A DNA stretch of 64,000 bases from Streptacidiphilus sp. P02-A3a (GCF_014084105.1 NZ_CP048289.1:1-64000); one strand, 5' to 3'; positions 34,696 to 44,296 are shown, numbered from the stretch's first letter. The notes: generated from the letters alone by a model not told the origin. Made by a program: numbers and translations.

Positions 34696-36828
34696 TCAGC
34701 GGCCCTGCCCGGCCCGCATCGAGGAGTGGTGCGGGCCGCCCTGGGCGGCGGTGACCGAGCCGGGTCCGGTGGCCCGGCTGAGCGCGCTGGGCCACCACAG
34801 CCGCCGGTCCAGGTCCATGGCCAGCGCGGTGACCAGGATCGAGCGGACCACGAGGGTGTCCAGCAGCACGCCGACCGCGACCGCGAAGCCGATCTCGGCG
34901 AAGGAGACCACCGGCAGCGTCCCGAGCACGGCGAAGGTGCTGGCCAGGATCAGCCCGGCGGAGGTGATCACCCCGCCGGTGGCCGACAGACCGGCCAGGG
35001 CGCCCCGCCGGGTGCCCCGGACCATGGACTCCTCGCGGACCCGGCTCATCAGGAAGATGTTGTAGTCGATGCCCAGCGCGACCAGGAAGACGAAGACGAA
35101 CAGCGGGAAGGCGCTGTCCTCGCCCTGGAAGTGGAACAGGTGCTGGAAGACCAGGGAGCTGAGGCCGAGCGCCGAGGCGAAGGACAGCACCACCGTGCCG
35201 ATCAGCAGCAGCGGCGCCACCACCGCCCGCAGCAGCAGGCCCAGTACCAGCAGCACCACCACCAGCACGATCGGGATGATCACGAAGTCGTCGTGCCGCG
35301 AGGCCCGCTGGGTGTCCAGCACCACGGCGGTGCTCCCGCCGACCTCGGCCCGTGCGCCGGGGACCGCGTGCTCGGCCGTGCGGACCCGGTCCACGGTGTC
35401 CTCGGCGGCCTTGCTGGACGGGTCGCTGCCCAACTCGCCGTTGAGGTAGGCGAGGCCGCCCTTGACCAGCGGCGGGGTGGTCGCGGTGATCCCCGGCGTC
35501 CCGGCCAGGGCCTGCCGGGCGGCGGTGGCGGCGCCCGCGTCGACGATGACCACCACCGGGGAGCCGGTGCCGCCGGGGAAGTGCGCGTCCAGCACGGACT
35601 GGCCGACCACCGAGTCCGGCTTGTCGGTGAAGGTGCCCGAGCTGCTGATGCCGTCGGCCTTGAGGCTGAACATGCCCAGCGCCAGTGCGCCCAGGGCCAG
35701 CGCGGTCCCGGCCCAGACCAGCCGGGGGCGGCGGGAGATGCCGCCGCCGATCCGCGCCCAGACCCCGCTCTCGGTCGGCTCGGCGGTCCCGAAACCGGGC
35801 TTGACCGGCCAGAAGACCCAGCGTCCGGTGATCGTCAGCAGTGCCGGGAGCAGCGTCAGCATCGCCGCCAGGGCGACCGCGATGCCCAGGGCGCAGACCG
35901 GTCCGAGGCCGCTGGTGGAGTTCATCTGCGAGAACAGCAGGCAGAGCATGCTCAGGGCGACGGTGCCGGCGCTGGCCAGGATCGCCGGTCCGGCCCGGTG
36001 CAGCGCCTCGGCCATGGCCTCGTGCCGGTCGGCGTGGCGGCGCAGTTCCTCGCGGTAGCGGGCGACCAGCAGCAGCGCGTAGTCGGTGCCCGCGCCGATC
36101 ACCAGGACCAGCAGGATGCCCGCGCTCTGGGCGTTGACGGTCAGTCCGGCGTGCTTCGCCAGCAGGTAGATGACGGCCTCGGCGGTGATCAGCGCCAGGC
36201 CGGAGGAGAGCAGCGGGAGCAGCCACAGGGTGGGGCTGCGGTAGGTGAGCAGCAGCAGGAGCACCACCACGCCGAGGGTGGCGTAGAGCAGGGTGCCGTC
36301 GATCCCGGCGAAGGCCTTGTTCTGGTCGGCGCCGCTGCCGGCCGGTCCGGTGATGTGGACGGTGAGGCCGGGGTCGCCGTCACCGGCGACCGAGCGGAGG
36401 CTGTTGACGACGGTGGTGAGGTCGTTCCAGCTGCGTCCGGTCATGTCCACCGCGACCACGGTCTCCAGCGCCTGGCCGTCCTTGGACAGGACCGGTCCGG
36501 CGGGTTGCCCGTAGACGTCGGGGACCTTGGCGAAGGCGGCGGCGTCAGCGGTGGCCTTGGCCCGGTCGGCCGGGGTGATCCCGGCGGCCCGGTCGTAGAC
36601 GACGACGGCCGGGACGTTCTGGATGCTGGTGAACTGCCCTTGCAGGTTGACCACTTTGGTCGATTCGGCGCTGCCGGGCAGCCAGCTGGAGGCCTGGTTG
36701 TTCTCGGCCCCGGTGAGCTTTCCGGCGAGCGGCCCGAGGGCCACCAGCAGGACGATCCAGACGGCGAGGACGACCCACTTGCTGCGCCGTCCGCAGGGCA
36801 TGGCGGTGAGCCGCCGGGCGATGTTCAT
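34696..36828 (-). CDS. MMPL-family (RND superfamily) membrane transporter
   Basis: The 710-residue protein has twelve predicted membrane helices in the two-repeat MMPL layout. An N-terminal helix (WVVLAVWIVLLVALGPLAG) is followed by a large periplasmic loop, then a block of helices with GAGTDYALLLVARYREELRRH. The second half repeats this with a C-terminal block containing LGIDYNIFLMSRVREE. These Asp-Tyr motifs carry the proton-relay residues. Such proteins export lipids, siderophores or drugs. A MarR gene lies 87 bases upstream in the same orientation, which suggests regulated efflux. Confidence 0.9.
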   Translation of the reverse strand: MNIARRLTAMPCGRRSKWVVLAVWIVLLVALGPLAGKLTGAENNQASSWLPGSAESTKVVNLQGQFTSIQNVPAVVVYDRAAGITPADRAKATADAAAFAKVPDVYGQPAGPVLSKDGQALETVVAVDMTGRSWNDLTTVVNSLRSVAGDGDPGLTVHITGPAGSGADQNKAFAGIDGTLLYATLGVVVLLLLLTYRSPTLWLLPLLSSGLALITAEAVIYLLAKHAGLTVNAQSAGILLVLVIGAGTDYALLLVARYREELRRHADRHEAMAEALHRAGPAILASAGTVALSMLCLLFSQMNSTSGLGPVCALGIAVALAAMLTLLPALLTITGRWVFWPVKPGFGTAEPTESGVWARIGGGISRRPRLVWAGTALALGALALGMFSLKADGISSSGTFTDKPDSVVGQSVLDAHFPGGTGSPVVVIVDAGAATAARQALAGTPGITATTPPLVKGGLAYLNGELGSDPSSKAAEDTVDRVRTAEHAVPGARAEVGGSTAVVLDTQRASRHDDFVIIPIVLVVVLLVLGLLLRAVVAPLLLIGTVVLSFASALGLSSLVFQHLFHFQGEDSAFPLFVFVFLVALGIDYNIFLMSRVREESMVRGTRRGALAGLSATGGVITSAGLILASTFAVLGTLPVVSFAEIGFAVAVGVLLDTLVVRSILVTALAMDLDRRLWWPSALSRATGPGSVTAAQGGPHHSSMRAGQGR

Positions 36829-36849
36829 GCTGTGTTGTCCCCCAAGTAA

Positions 36850-36863
36850 CGCGATACATCGCG
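36850..36863 (-). promoter_or_regulatory. Candidate MarR operator upstream of the MMPL gene
   Basis: CGCGAT and ATCGCG form a perfect inverted repeat with a 2-base spacer, 22 bases upstream of the transporter ATG and downstream of the marR stop. Its size and place suit a MarR-family dimer, but binding is inferred. Confidence 0.45.
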
Positions 36864-36915
36864 AATGCTCGGACTACCATCGGATGGCGGTCGCGGCGCT
36901 GTCAAGCAGCGCAGG

Positions 36916-37470
36916 TCAGCGCTGGCCGGTCGGGGTGTCGGTCGGGGAGCTGTACGAACTGTTGTAGGTGGTGAGGTAGGAGGCGAAGCGCTCCAGGTCC
37001 TCGTCCGGCCAGTCCGCGAGCCGGCTGAGGAAGGCCAGTCGGCGCTGTTCGCTGACCGACTGGAGCAGCGCGCTGCCCTGGGTGGAGGTGCGGATGATCT
37101 GCCCGCGCTGGTCCTCCGGGTCGGTGCTGCGTTCGACCAGGCCGAGCCGTTCCAGGGCGGTGACCTGGCGGCTGACCGTGGACTTGTCCAGCATGAAGTG
37201 GGCGGCCAGGTCGGTGCCCCGGCAGCCGCCGCGCTCGCGGAGCAGGTCCAGGATGGCGTAGGTGACCAGGGTCAGGCCCGGGTGGATCTGCGAGGCCTGC
37301 GAGCGGGAGCGCCGGGCGAAAGCGGTGAGTTCGCGCTGGATGGCGTCGATGGACTCGGCTCGGGGCTGGTGTGCGGCCGGTTCGTTGCCGTCACCGGTGC
37401 CTGGCGCGACCGGACTCGGGTCCGGCTGCGGCGGGGTGGTCTCGGGCGTGCTGGACTGGCGGCTGGACAC
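36916..37470 (-). CDS. MarR-family transcriptional regulator
   Basis: The 184-residue protein has a disordered N-terminus (about 1-40) and a winged-helix MarR domain. RGTDLAAHFMLDKSTVSRQVTALERLGLVERSTDPEDQRGQIIRTS is the recognition helix plus wing, with the DxR motif in the wing (DPEDQRG). It probably represses itself and the MMPL transporter encoded just downstream. The GTG at 37470 has GAGGAG 6 nt upstream; the frame is open further but without family match. Confidence 0.87.
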   Translation of the reverse strand: MSSRQSSTPETTPPQPDPSPVAPGTGDGNEPAAHQPRAESIDAIQRELTAFARRSRSQASQIHPGLTLVTYAILDLLRERGGCRGTDLAAHFMLDKSTVSRQVTALERLGLVERSTDPEDQRGQIIRTSTQGSALLQSVSEQRRLAFLSRLADWPDEDLERFASYLTTYNSSYSSPTDTPTGQR

Positions 37471-37574
37471 CTGTGCTCCTCTGATCGGTTTGTCGGCTCG
37501 ACCCGTAAAGAGGTAGCACCGTAGTGGCGCGGACGCGGCGCGGCCCCCCGTTCGGGCCGAGAACCGTCGCCGGG

Positions 37575-40226
37575 TCAGCCCCGGTGCGGCAGCGGCAGTT
37601 CGAACCAGACGACCTTGCCGACCGCCTTGCGGCTGGTGCCCCAGCGCGCCGACAGCTGGCTGACCAGGCTCAGGCCCCGGCCGTCCTCGTCCAGCGCTTC
37701 GGAGGGCTCCAGCGAGGGCAGGTTGTGGTCGTCGTCGCTGACCTCGACCAGCAGCTTGTCGACCCGCATCAGCTGGAGCTGGACCCGGTTCCCGGCCACC
37801 CGCAGCGCGTTCGTGACCAGTTCGCTGACCAGCAGCGCGGTGGTCTCGGCCAGTTCGTCCAGGCCCCACTGGGCCAGCTGCTCGCGGACCAGCCGCCGGG
37901 CGCGGCCGACCTCCTCCGGATCGAGTTCCAGCGACCAGGACATGACGTCCTGCGGCGGGATGCCGTCGAAGCGGGCGATCAGCAGCGCCAGGTCGTCGTT
38001 GCGGTCGTCGGTGTGCAGCCGCTCCAGCACGGTGTCGCAGACCTCGTCCGGGCTGCGCCTCGGGTCGACGATGTCGCCGCACAGGGCGGCCAGGCCGTCC
38101 CCTATGTCGCCGCCGCGCATCTCCACCAGGCCGTCGGTGCACAGCACCAGCATGCTGCCGTCGGAGACCTTGATCTCGCGGGAGGCGAAGGGCACCCCGC
38201 CGACGCCGATCGGCGCCCCGGAGGGGATCTCCAGCAGTTCGCCGCGCCCGTCCGGGTGCACCAGCACCGGCGGGACGTGGCCCGCTCCGGCGATGACGCA
38301 GGTCCGGGCGATCGGGTCGTAGACGGCGTAGAGGCAGGTCGCCAGGTGGTCGTCGCCGAGGCGCTGGGAGAGGTTGTCCAGGTGCCGCAGGATCTGTCCC
38401 GGCGGCAGGTCCAGCGCGGCCAGGGTCTGCATGGCGGTGCGGAACCGGCCCATGGCCACCGCCGAGTGCAGGCCGTGGCCCATCACGTCGCCGACCACCA
38501 GGGCCACCCGGCTGCCGGGCAGCTGGATGGCGTCGAACCAGTCGCCGCCGACCTCGGCCCGGCGGTCGCCGGGCAGGTAGCGGTGGGCGATCAGCACCCC
38601 GGGGATCTTCGGCGGCCGGGACGGCAGCATGCTGCGTTGCAGCGTCAGCGCGGTCTTCGCCTCCACCCGGTGCAACCGCGCGTTGTCCACCGACAGTGCC
38701 ACGCGGGCGGCCAGTTCGCGCAGGTAGGAGGCGTCGGTCTGGTCGAAGGGCGGCCGGTCGTCGGTGCGCAGCAGGGTGAGGATGCCGAGCACGGTGCCGC
38801 GCGCGGCCAGCGGCAGGGTCAGCATCGAGCGGCCCTCGAACAGCGGGACCAGGTCGGAGCCGCCGCGTCCGGCCGCGCAGCCGCGGGCCACCTCCCGGTC
38901 CACCCGCGGCACCAGTACCGGCTGGTTGGTCTGCAGCGCGAAGCCGGACGGGGTGCTCCGGGGCAGCGCCAGCAGGCTGCCGACCCGTACCCGGTGCTGG
39001 TACCCGGCCAGCGGTTCGCTGAAGGCCACGGCCACCCGCCGCAGCCGGGTCTCGTCGTCGGGCAGGTCGCGGGGCAGCTCGGCGTCGGTGATCAGCCGGT
39101 CGCGCAGGTCCACGCAGGCGAAGTCGGCGATGTTGGGGACCACCACGTCACACAGCTCGCGGACGGTGGCATCCAGGTCGAGCGTCGTGCCGATCTGCGC
39201 GCCGACGTGGCTGAGCAGCCGCAACTGCTCGTTGACGGGTTCGGTGGCGGGCAGGTCCAGGGTGGGGAGGGCGGAGGAGGACAGGGTGAGCGTGGGGGTC
39301 GACGGCGGGCCGGTGAACGGGCCGTCCTCGGCGGTGGAGCGCCTGGGCCGCGCGGCCGGAGCACTGCGCGGCGTGGGCACCGCCGGGAGCTGCGGCCCGC
39401 TGCCGTTCGGCCGTTGGCGCGGCTCGGCGCCGCCCGGGCCGGGCACGGTCGGGGCGGGCCCGCTCGCGGTGGCGCCCTCCTTGGGCTGGTACGGCCGCAG
39501 CGGCAGCAGCGTGCCGTCCACCCGCAGACCGGGGGCTCCGGCCGCGACGACCTGGCCGAGCAGGCTGCGGCGGCGGTCGGTGCTGGTCCGGGGGAGCAGC
39601 GGGACCAGCCGGTCGGCGGCGCCGTCGGGGTCCGGCGCGGGCATCAGCACCGCGCTGACGTCCAGCTCCAGGTCCGGTTCCGGGGCGGCGGCGGCGCCCG
39701 CGTAGCGCAGCACCCGTTCGCCGAGGCCGAGCCGGGGGCCGGCCGCGCGCAGCCGTCGGCCGTCGGCGGCGAGCACCAGCAGGCTGCGGCCGGTGGGTTC
39801 GATCAGCCGGTAGGCCCAGCAGAGGGCGCTGACGGTGCGCCCGTCGCGGTCGGTGACCGCGAGGTCGCCGCTCCAGGAGGGGGCGTAGCTGGTCAGGTCG
39901 TCCAGCTGGTCGAGGGCGTCGCCGAGGCGGCCGGTGGCGCCCGGCTGGTCGGCGGCGGCCTGGGCGCCGGGCAGCGGGGAGTCGCCGTGGTGCCGGGCCA
40001 GCGGGAGCAGGCCGGAGGCGGTGCGGTCGAAGACCTCGTCCCGGCGGTGGCCGAAGAGCTCCTCGGCGGCGCGGTTCCAGAGGGTGAGCCGCCCGTCCGG
40101 GTCGACCATCAGGGCCGCCAGCCGGACCAGGGCGGTCAGCTCCGCGGTGGTCCCGGGCGGTGGGGCGTCGGTGCCGTGCGCCCCCGGTGCCGGCCGTGCG
40201 GGCGCGGCGAAGGTCTCCTCCGGCAT
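37575..40226 (-). CDS. PAS-GAF-SpoIIE phosphatase with C-terminal anti-sigma-type ATPase domain
   Basis: The 883-residue protein combines four modules: a PAS-like domain (about 30-170; LMVDPDGRLTLWNRAAEELFG), a GAF domain (about 365-515), a SpoIIE-type PP2C phosphatase (about 540-740) and an RsbW-like HATPase (about 755-880). The phosphatase shows RRAEVGGDWFDAI, VGDVMGHG and CTDGLVE, and the ATPase shows LLVSELVTNALR and DEDGRGLSL. Many streptomycete proteins of this type control anti-anti-sigma switches. ATG 40226 is preferred over GTG 40232 because AAGG then lies 5 nt upstream. The gene stands alone; its target sigma factor is unknown. Confidence 0.9.
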   Translation of the reverse strand: MPEETFAAPARPAPGAHGTDAPPPGTTAELTALVRLAALMVDPDGRLTLWNRAAEELFGHRRDEVFDRTASGLLPLARHHGDSPLPGAQAAADQPGATGRLGDALDQLDDLTSYAPSWSGDLAVTDRDGRTVSALCWAYRLIEPTGRSLLVLAADGRRLRAAGPRLGLGERVLRYAGAAAAPEPDLELDVSAVLMPAPDPDGAADRLVPLLPRTSTDRRRSLLGQVVAAGAPGLRVDGTLLPLRPYQPKEGATASGPAPTVPGPGGAEPRQRPNGSGPQLPAVPTPRSAPAARPRRSTAEDGPFTGPPSTPTLTLSSSALPTLDLPATEPVNEQLRLLSHVGAQIGTTLDLDATVRELCDVVVPNIADFACVDLRDRLITDAELPRDLPDDETRLRRVAVAFSEPLAGYQHRVRVGSLLALPRSTPSGFALQTNQPVLVPRVDREVARGCAAGRGGSDLVPLFEGRSMLTLPLAARGTVLGILTLLRTDDRPPFDQTDASYLRELAARVALSVDNARLHRVEAKTALTLQRSMLPSRPPKIPGVLIAHRYLPGDRRAEVGGDWFDAIQLPGSRVALVVGDVMGHGLHSAVAMGRFRTAMQTLAALDLPPGQILRHLDNLSQRLGDDHLATCLYAVYDPIARTCVIAGAGHVPPVLVHPDGRGELLEIPSGAPIGVGGVPFASREIKVSDGSMLVLCTDGLVEMRGGDIGDGLAALCGDIVDPRRSPDEVCDTVLERLHTDDRNDDLALLIARFDGIPPQDVMSWSLELDPEEVGRARRLVREQLAQWGLDELAETTALLVSELVTNALRVAGNRVQLQLMRVDKLLVEVSDDDHNLPSLEPSEALDEDGRGLSLVSQLSARWGTSRKAVGKVVWFELPLPHRG

Positions 40227-40509
40227 GCTCACCTTCCCTCAGCTCCCGTCGTTCCCCCCAGCACTCTTCCCCTGCGCGCCATGGCCTTGAACCACAGGCA
40301 GCACGGTGGGGCACCTGCGCCCCACCACCGCGTGGACACCCCAGGCAAGCACGAATCCTGCCGCCGCCGTCCGTTTTCAGCGTTTCTCTTCCGTGTCCAG
40401 GAGCGTGCGCGGGCTCGCACGCCCTAGTGTGCGCCCTCAACGGTTCGCCGCGGGACAGTAGGGTGACGGGGCTGGCACGCGGTACAAACGACAAGCAGTG
40501 AGGTTGGAC

Positions 40510-41373
40510 ATGGCTGCCGACACCCCGGTCCGGTGGAGCGACCCCGAGGAGCAGCAGCTGGAGGAGCAGGTCGCCCGGGCCGAGGCGGAGTGGGTCGAGG
40601 CCGAGGTCGCGGTGGAGACGCTGCGGGTGGAACTGGACAACTTCGCGCTGGTGCACCACCAGCGGCTGGGCCCGATGTACGTCCGGCTGGACGAGTTGGA
40701 CGCGCTGATCGCCGAGGCCACGGCGGCACGCAGCGGCGATCCGGAGGACATCCGCCGGGCCTTCGAGGCCCGCAGCATCCTGGAGCCGATGCCGGACCTG
40801 GAGGCGTTCTTCGCGGAGCCGTCGGCCGATTCCGCGGGCACCGCGGGTTCCGCGGGGGCCTCCGGTGGGGCCGAGGGCGGGGATCCGGCGCAGCCGCTGA
40901 TCCCGCAGGCGCCGCAGCGGATCCGCCCGGACCGGGAGGCGCAGCGGCTCTACCGCGACCTGGCCCGGCGGGCGCACCCCGACCTGGCCCAGGACCCGGC
41001 CGAGCAGGAACTGCGCGGGGTGTTCATCGCCAGGGTCAACGCCGCGTACGCGCGCGGCGATGTGCTGGAGCTGGCGGCCCTGGCCGAGGAGTGGGCCGGG
41101 GAGACCGGCGACGCGGGCGCGCCGGTGAGCGGCAGCCCGGAGCGCGCGGCCTGGCTGCGGCAGCGGCTGGAGTGGCTGACCGCGCGGCTGGCCCGGATCG
41201 CGGCGGCCCGGGCCGAGCTGGTGGACAGTCCGATGGGGCAGCTGCTGATGCTGCTGCCGGACGACCCGGACGCGCTGCTGACGGTGCTGGCGGAGCAGCT
41301 GCTGGGGAGCGTGGCCGCGCGGCAGGCGGAGCTGGACCGGGTGCTCGGCGGCAGCGACGGCATCGGCGGCTGA
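40510..41373 (+). CDS. J-domain-like protein of unknown function
   Basis: The 287-residue protein has a coiled-coil-like N-terminal half (about 10-100; EEQQLEEQVARAEAEWVEAE). A segment REAQRLYRDLARRAHPDLA, near residues 140-160, carries the HPD tripeptide of DnaJ-like J domains. A helical C-terminal part follows. No zinc-finger or substrate-binding DnaJ regions are present. It may recruit DnaK in a special context, but this is inferred from HPD alone. AGG lies 6 nt before ATG 40510; a GTG at 40498 is an alternative. The gap 40227-40509 holds only its promoter region. Confidence 0.65.
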   Translation: MAADTPVRWSDPEEQQLEEQVARAEAEWVEAEVAVETLRVELDNFALVHHQRLGPMYVRLDELDALIAEATAARSGDPEDIRRAFEARSILEPMPDLEAFFAEPSADSAGTAGSAGASGGAEGGDPAQPLIPQAPQRIRPDREAQRLYRDLARRAHPDLAQDPAEQELRGVFIARVNAAYARGDVLELAALAEEWAGETGDAGAPVSGSPERAAWLRQRLEWLTARLARIAAARAELVDSPMGQLLMLLPDDPDALLTVLAEQLLGSVAARQAELDRVLGGSDGIGG

Positions 41374-41458
41374 GCGAACCGGGCCCGGGCGCGGGCGGGG
41401 ATCAGCGAGAATGGGGGCAGTCCCTCGGAGCAGCCGGGGCAGTGCCAGGGAGTGACCC

Positions 41459-41788
41459 ATGTTCCACGCCGCCGTCCCCACCGTGGACGCCGCCGCTGTG
41501 CCCGCCGAGGGCGCGCTGCTCGACGTCCGGGAGCAGGACGAGTGGGAGGCCGGGCATGTGGAGGGGGCGCTGCACATCCCGATGGGCCAGGTGGTCGCCC
41601 GGCTCGCGGAGCTGCCGGACGAGCGGCTCTATGTGATGTGCCGGGTCGGCGGGCGCTCCGCGCAGGTCGTCCAGTACCTGGTGGCGCAGGGGCGGGAGGC
41701 GGTGAACATCGACGGCGGGATGTACGCCTGGGAGGCCGCGGGCCGTCCCATGGTCAGCGGCTCCGGCGCCGAGGCGTTCGTGCTGTAA
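41459..41788 (+). CDS. Single-domain rhodanese-like protein
   Basis: The 109-residue protein is one rhodanese module, with ALLDVREQDEWEAGHVEGA, then HIPMGQVVARL and the active-site loop MCRVGGRSAQ, where Cys61 would carry the persulfide. It could act as a thiosulfate or polysulfide sulfurtransferase; the donor and acceptor are unknown. GGGAG precedes the ATG. It lies 85 bases after the J-domain-like gene and may be co-transcribed with it. Confidence 0.87.
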   Translation: MFHAAVPTVDAAAVPAEGALLDVREQDEWEAGHVEGALHIPMGQVVARLAELPDERLYVMCRVGGRSAQVVQYLVAQGREAVNIDGGMYAWEAAGRPMVSGSGAEAFVL

Positions 41789-41849
41789 CCGTCGCCGGGC
41801 TGTCGCGTCTCTTGCGGCCTGTGGCCGTCGGCGGTATCACCGACATTGA

Positions 41850-41864
41850 CTGACGATCCGTCAG
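41850..41864 (+). promoter_or_regulatory. Inverted repeat upstream of the acyl-CoA-synthetase-like gene
   Basis: CTGACG and CGTCAG pair perfectly around ATC, 21 bases before the ATG. Inverted repeats of this TGAC...GTCA type are common operators of TetR-family regulators of acyl-CoA metabolism in actinomycetes. The regulator is not identified. Confidence 0.5.
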
Positions 41865-41885
41865 AAAGTGTTGGAGGTACCGCCG

Positions 41886-43673
41886 ATGGCCGCCCGAACG
41901 CCCCAGCCCACGCTGGTCGAGGCCGTGCTCGCGCAGCGCGGGGTGCTCCGCCCGGGCCTGGTCGGCGACGGCTTCAGCCACACCCAGGACGCGGTGCTGC
42001 GGGCCGCCTGCGCCCGGGCCGCGCTGCTCGGCGACCTGCTGCCGCCCGGCGGTTACCCGCACGTCGGGCTACTGCTGGAGAACACCCCGGAGTACGTCCA
42101 CTGGCTCCAGGCCTGCGTGCTGGCCGGGGCCACCGCCGTCGGCGTCAACCCCACCCGGCGCGGCCCCGACCTGTACCGCGACATCCAGCACACCGACTGC
42201 GCGCTACTGGTCACCGAACGCCGGCTGCTGCCGCTGCTCGCCGCCGCGCCGCTGCCGCAGCGGGTGCTGGTGGTCGACCACCCCGGGTACGCCGACCTGC
42301 TCGCGCCCTACCGGGACGCGCCGCCGCCCGCCGCGCTGCCCGGGCCCGGCACCCGGATGCTGCTCACCTTCACCTCCGGATCGACCGGCGCGCCCAAGGC
42401 GGTGGTCTGCAGCCAGCGGCGGCTGGCCCGGGCCGGGGACAAGCTCCGCGAGCAGTTCCGGCTCACCGCCGAGGACACCGGCTACGCCTGCATGCCGTTG
42501 TTCCACGGCAACGCGCTGATGGGCCTGTGGTCGCCGATGCTGCTGGCCAGGGGCACCGTCGCGCTGCGCCGCCGCTTCTCCGCCTCGCACTTCCTGGACG
42601 ACGTCCGCGCGCACCGGGCCCGCTACTTCACCTATGTGGGCCGGGCGGTGTCCTACGTGCTGGCCACCGAACCGCGCCCGGACGACGCCCGCTCGCCGCT
42701 GCGGCTGGGCTTCGGCACGGAGGCCGGGGCGGTGGACGCGGCCCGCTTCGAGGCGCGTTTCGGCTGCCGCCTGGTCGAGGGCTACGGCTCCTCCGAGGGC
42801 GGCTGCAACCTCCGGCAGGACCCGGCCGCGCCGCCCGGAGCGGTCGGCCGCGCGGGTTCCGGGCCCGGCGACGACCTGGCCGTGGTCGATCCGGACACCG
42901 GCGCCGAGTGCCCGCGCTCCCGCTTCGACCGGCACGGCCGCCTGGTCAACGGCGCCGAGGCGATCGGCGAACTGGTCAACCGCACGGCGGGCTCCGGCTT
43001 CGAGGGCTACTGGCGCAACCCGGAGGCGGGCGCGGCCCGGGTCCGCGACGGCTGGTACTGGACCGGGGACCTGTTCCACCGCGACGCCGACGGCTGGTTC
43101 CGGTTCGCCGGGCGCGGCGACGACTGGCTCCGGGTCGACAGCGAGAACCTGGCGGTCGCCGACATCGAGAACATCCTGGCCCGCTGGGAGCAGGCCCGGG
43201 CGGTCGCGGTGTACGCGGTGCCGGACCCGGTGGCCGGGGACCAGGTGATGGCGGCGGTGCAGCCCCGGACCGAACTGCCGGGCCCGCCCGCCGACCGCGT
43301 CGCCGGGGAACTGGCGTCCCTGGCGGGCTCGTTGGCGGCCTTCCTGGGCGCGCAGCCGGACCTCGGCAGCAAGATGCCGCCGCGCTTCGTCCGGCTGGTC
43401 CGGGCGATGCCGGTGACCGCGACCCACAAGACCGCCAGGGCCGCGCTGCGGGCGGAGCGCTGGCACACCGACGACCCGGTGCTGTGGCGGCCCTACCAGC
43501 GCGGTGCCGGGCCACTGGCCTACCGGACGCTCACCGCCACGGACCGGGAGCGGCTGCGGGAACTGTTCGCCGCGCACGGGCGCACCGCTCTGGACGCCGG
43601 GCACGGTGACCGGGACCGGGAGCGGGAGCGGGACCGGGACCGGGACGGGAGCTCCGGGCGGGCCACCGGCTGA
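41886..43673 (+). CDS. AMP-binding acyl-CoA synthetase-like ligase
   Basis: It should activate a carboxylic acid, probably a fatty acid, as acyl-AMP and acyl-CoA. The 595-residue protein has the P-loop TFTSGSTGAPKAV, the motif VEGYGSSEGG, and the A8 hinge region YWTGDLFHRDADGWFRFAGRGDD followed by ENLAVADIE. This resembles the very-long-chain/fatty acid transport (FadD6-type) branch. The catalytic Lys region near the end reads MPVTATHKTARAAL. The last 20 residues form a charged Asp/Arg/Glu repeat from tandem hexanucleotides. ATG 41886 has GGAGG 9 nt upstream. Confidence 0.85.
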   Translation: MAARTPQPTLVEAVLAQRGVLRPGLVGDGFSHTQDAVLRAACARAALLGDLLPPGGYPHVGLLLENTPEYVHWLQACVLAGATAVGVNPTRRGPDLYRDIQHTDCALLVTERRLLPLLAAAPLPQRVLVVDHPGYADLLAPYRDAPPPAALPGPGTRMLLTFTSGSTGAPKAVVCSQRRLARAGDKLREQFRLTAEDTGYACMPLFHGNALMGLWSPMLLARGTVALRRRFSASHFLDDVRAHRARYFTYVGRAVSYVLATEPRPDDARSPLRLGFGTEAGAVDAARFEARFGCRLVEGYGSSEGGCNLRQDPAAPPGAVGRAGSGPGDDLAVVDPDTGAECPRSRFDRHGRLVNGAEAIGELVNRTAGSGFEGYWRNPEAGAARVRDGWYWTGDLFHRDADGWFRFAGRGDDWLRVDSENLAVADIENILARWEQARAVAVYAVPDPVAGDQVMAAVQPRTELPGPPADRVAGELASLAGSLAAFLGAQPDLGSKMPPRFVRLVRAMPVTATHKTARAALRAERWHTDDPVLWRPYQRGAGPLAYRTLTATDRERLRELFAAHGRTALDAGHGDRDRERERDRDRDGSSGRATG

Positions 43674-43787
43674 CCCGGTCTCGGCCGCACGGTACCGGGT
43701 TGGGCATGATGGCGGGCAGTGGAACCGGCGCCCGTGAACCTCCGCCGCGCCCCGCTGCCGCCGCCGAACCTCGTGCAAAGGGATGAC

Positions 43788-44294
43788 ATGACTGACCGCC
43801 AGGCCACCGTGCTGCGCAGTGAGCGCCTCGAACTGCGTCCCATCGACCCGGCAGCGGCGGCCGACCTGAGCAACGGCGGTGACGGCGGCTTCACCTGGGC
43901 CCCCGGGGGACCGTACGAGGGCACCCGGGACGCCTGCACGATGATCGCCAGTGCCGTGCTGTCGGGGGTGTTCGACCCGGACTGGGGCACCTACGCGGTG
44001 GTCAGGTCCGTGGACGGGGTGGCCGTCGGCGGCATCGGCTTCCACGGACCGCCGAGCGAGGGCTCCACCGAGATCGGCTACGACCTCGCCGACTCGGCGC
44101 GCGGCAACGGCTACGCCACCGAGGCGGCCCGGGCCGTGTGTGCCCACGCGCTGGCCCGGGACGGGGTCGAGGCGGTGGTCGCGCACACCGAGCCCGGCAA
44201 CACCGCCTCGCAGGCGGTGGTCGGCCGGGTCGGCTTCGTCCGCGACGGCGAGGGCGAGAACGGCCTGTTCCGGTTCATCCTGCGCCGGGTCTGA
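43788..44294 (+). CDS. GNAT-family N-acetyltransferase (RimJ/RimL-like)
   Basis: The 168-residue protein begins MTDRQATVLRSERLELRPID, the usual strand of RimJ/RimL-type enzymes. The acetyl-CoA-binding segment EIGYDLADSARGNGYATEAARAV contains the R-x-x-G-x-G/A-like loop (RGNGYA), and HTEPGNTASQAVVGRVGFVRDGE completes the fold. It may acetylate a ribosomal protein N-terminus, an amino sugar or a small molecule; the substrate cannot be told. AAGGGA lies about 4 nt before ATG 43788. A GC-rich minisatellite follows its stop. Confidence 0.85.
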   Translation: MTDRQATVLRSERLELRPIDPAAAADLSNGGDGGFTWAPGGPYEGTRDACTMIASAVLSGVFDPDWGTYAVVRSVDGVAVGGIGFHGPPSEGSTEIGYDLADSARGNGYATEAARAVCAHALARDGVEAVVAHTEPGNTASQAVVGRVGFVRDGEGENGLFRFILRRV

Positions 44295-44296
44295 GC

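Noticed and set aside
37524..40427. 967-codon plus-strand frame opposite the SpoIIE phosphatase gene
   Set aside because: The minus strand encodes a complete multi-domain protein with all motifs. The plus frame has no domain-like sequence.
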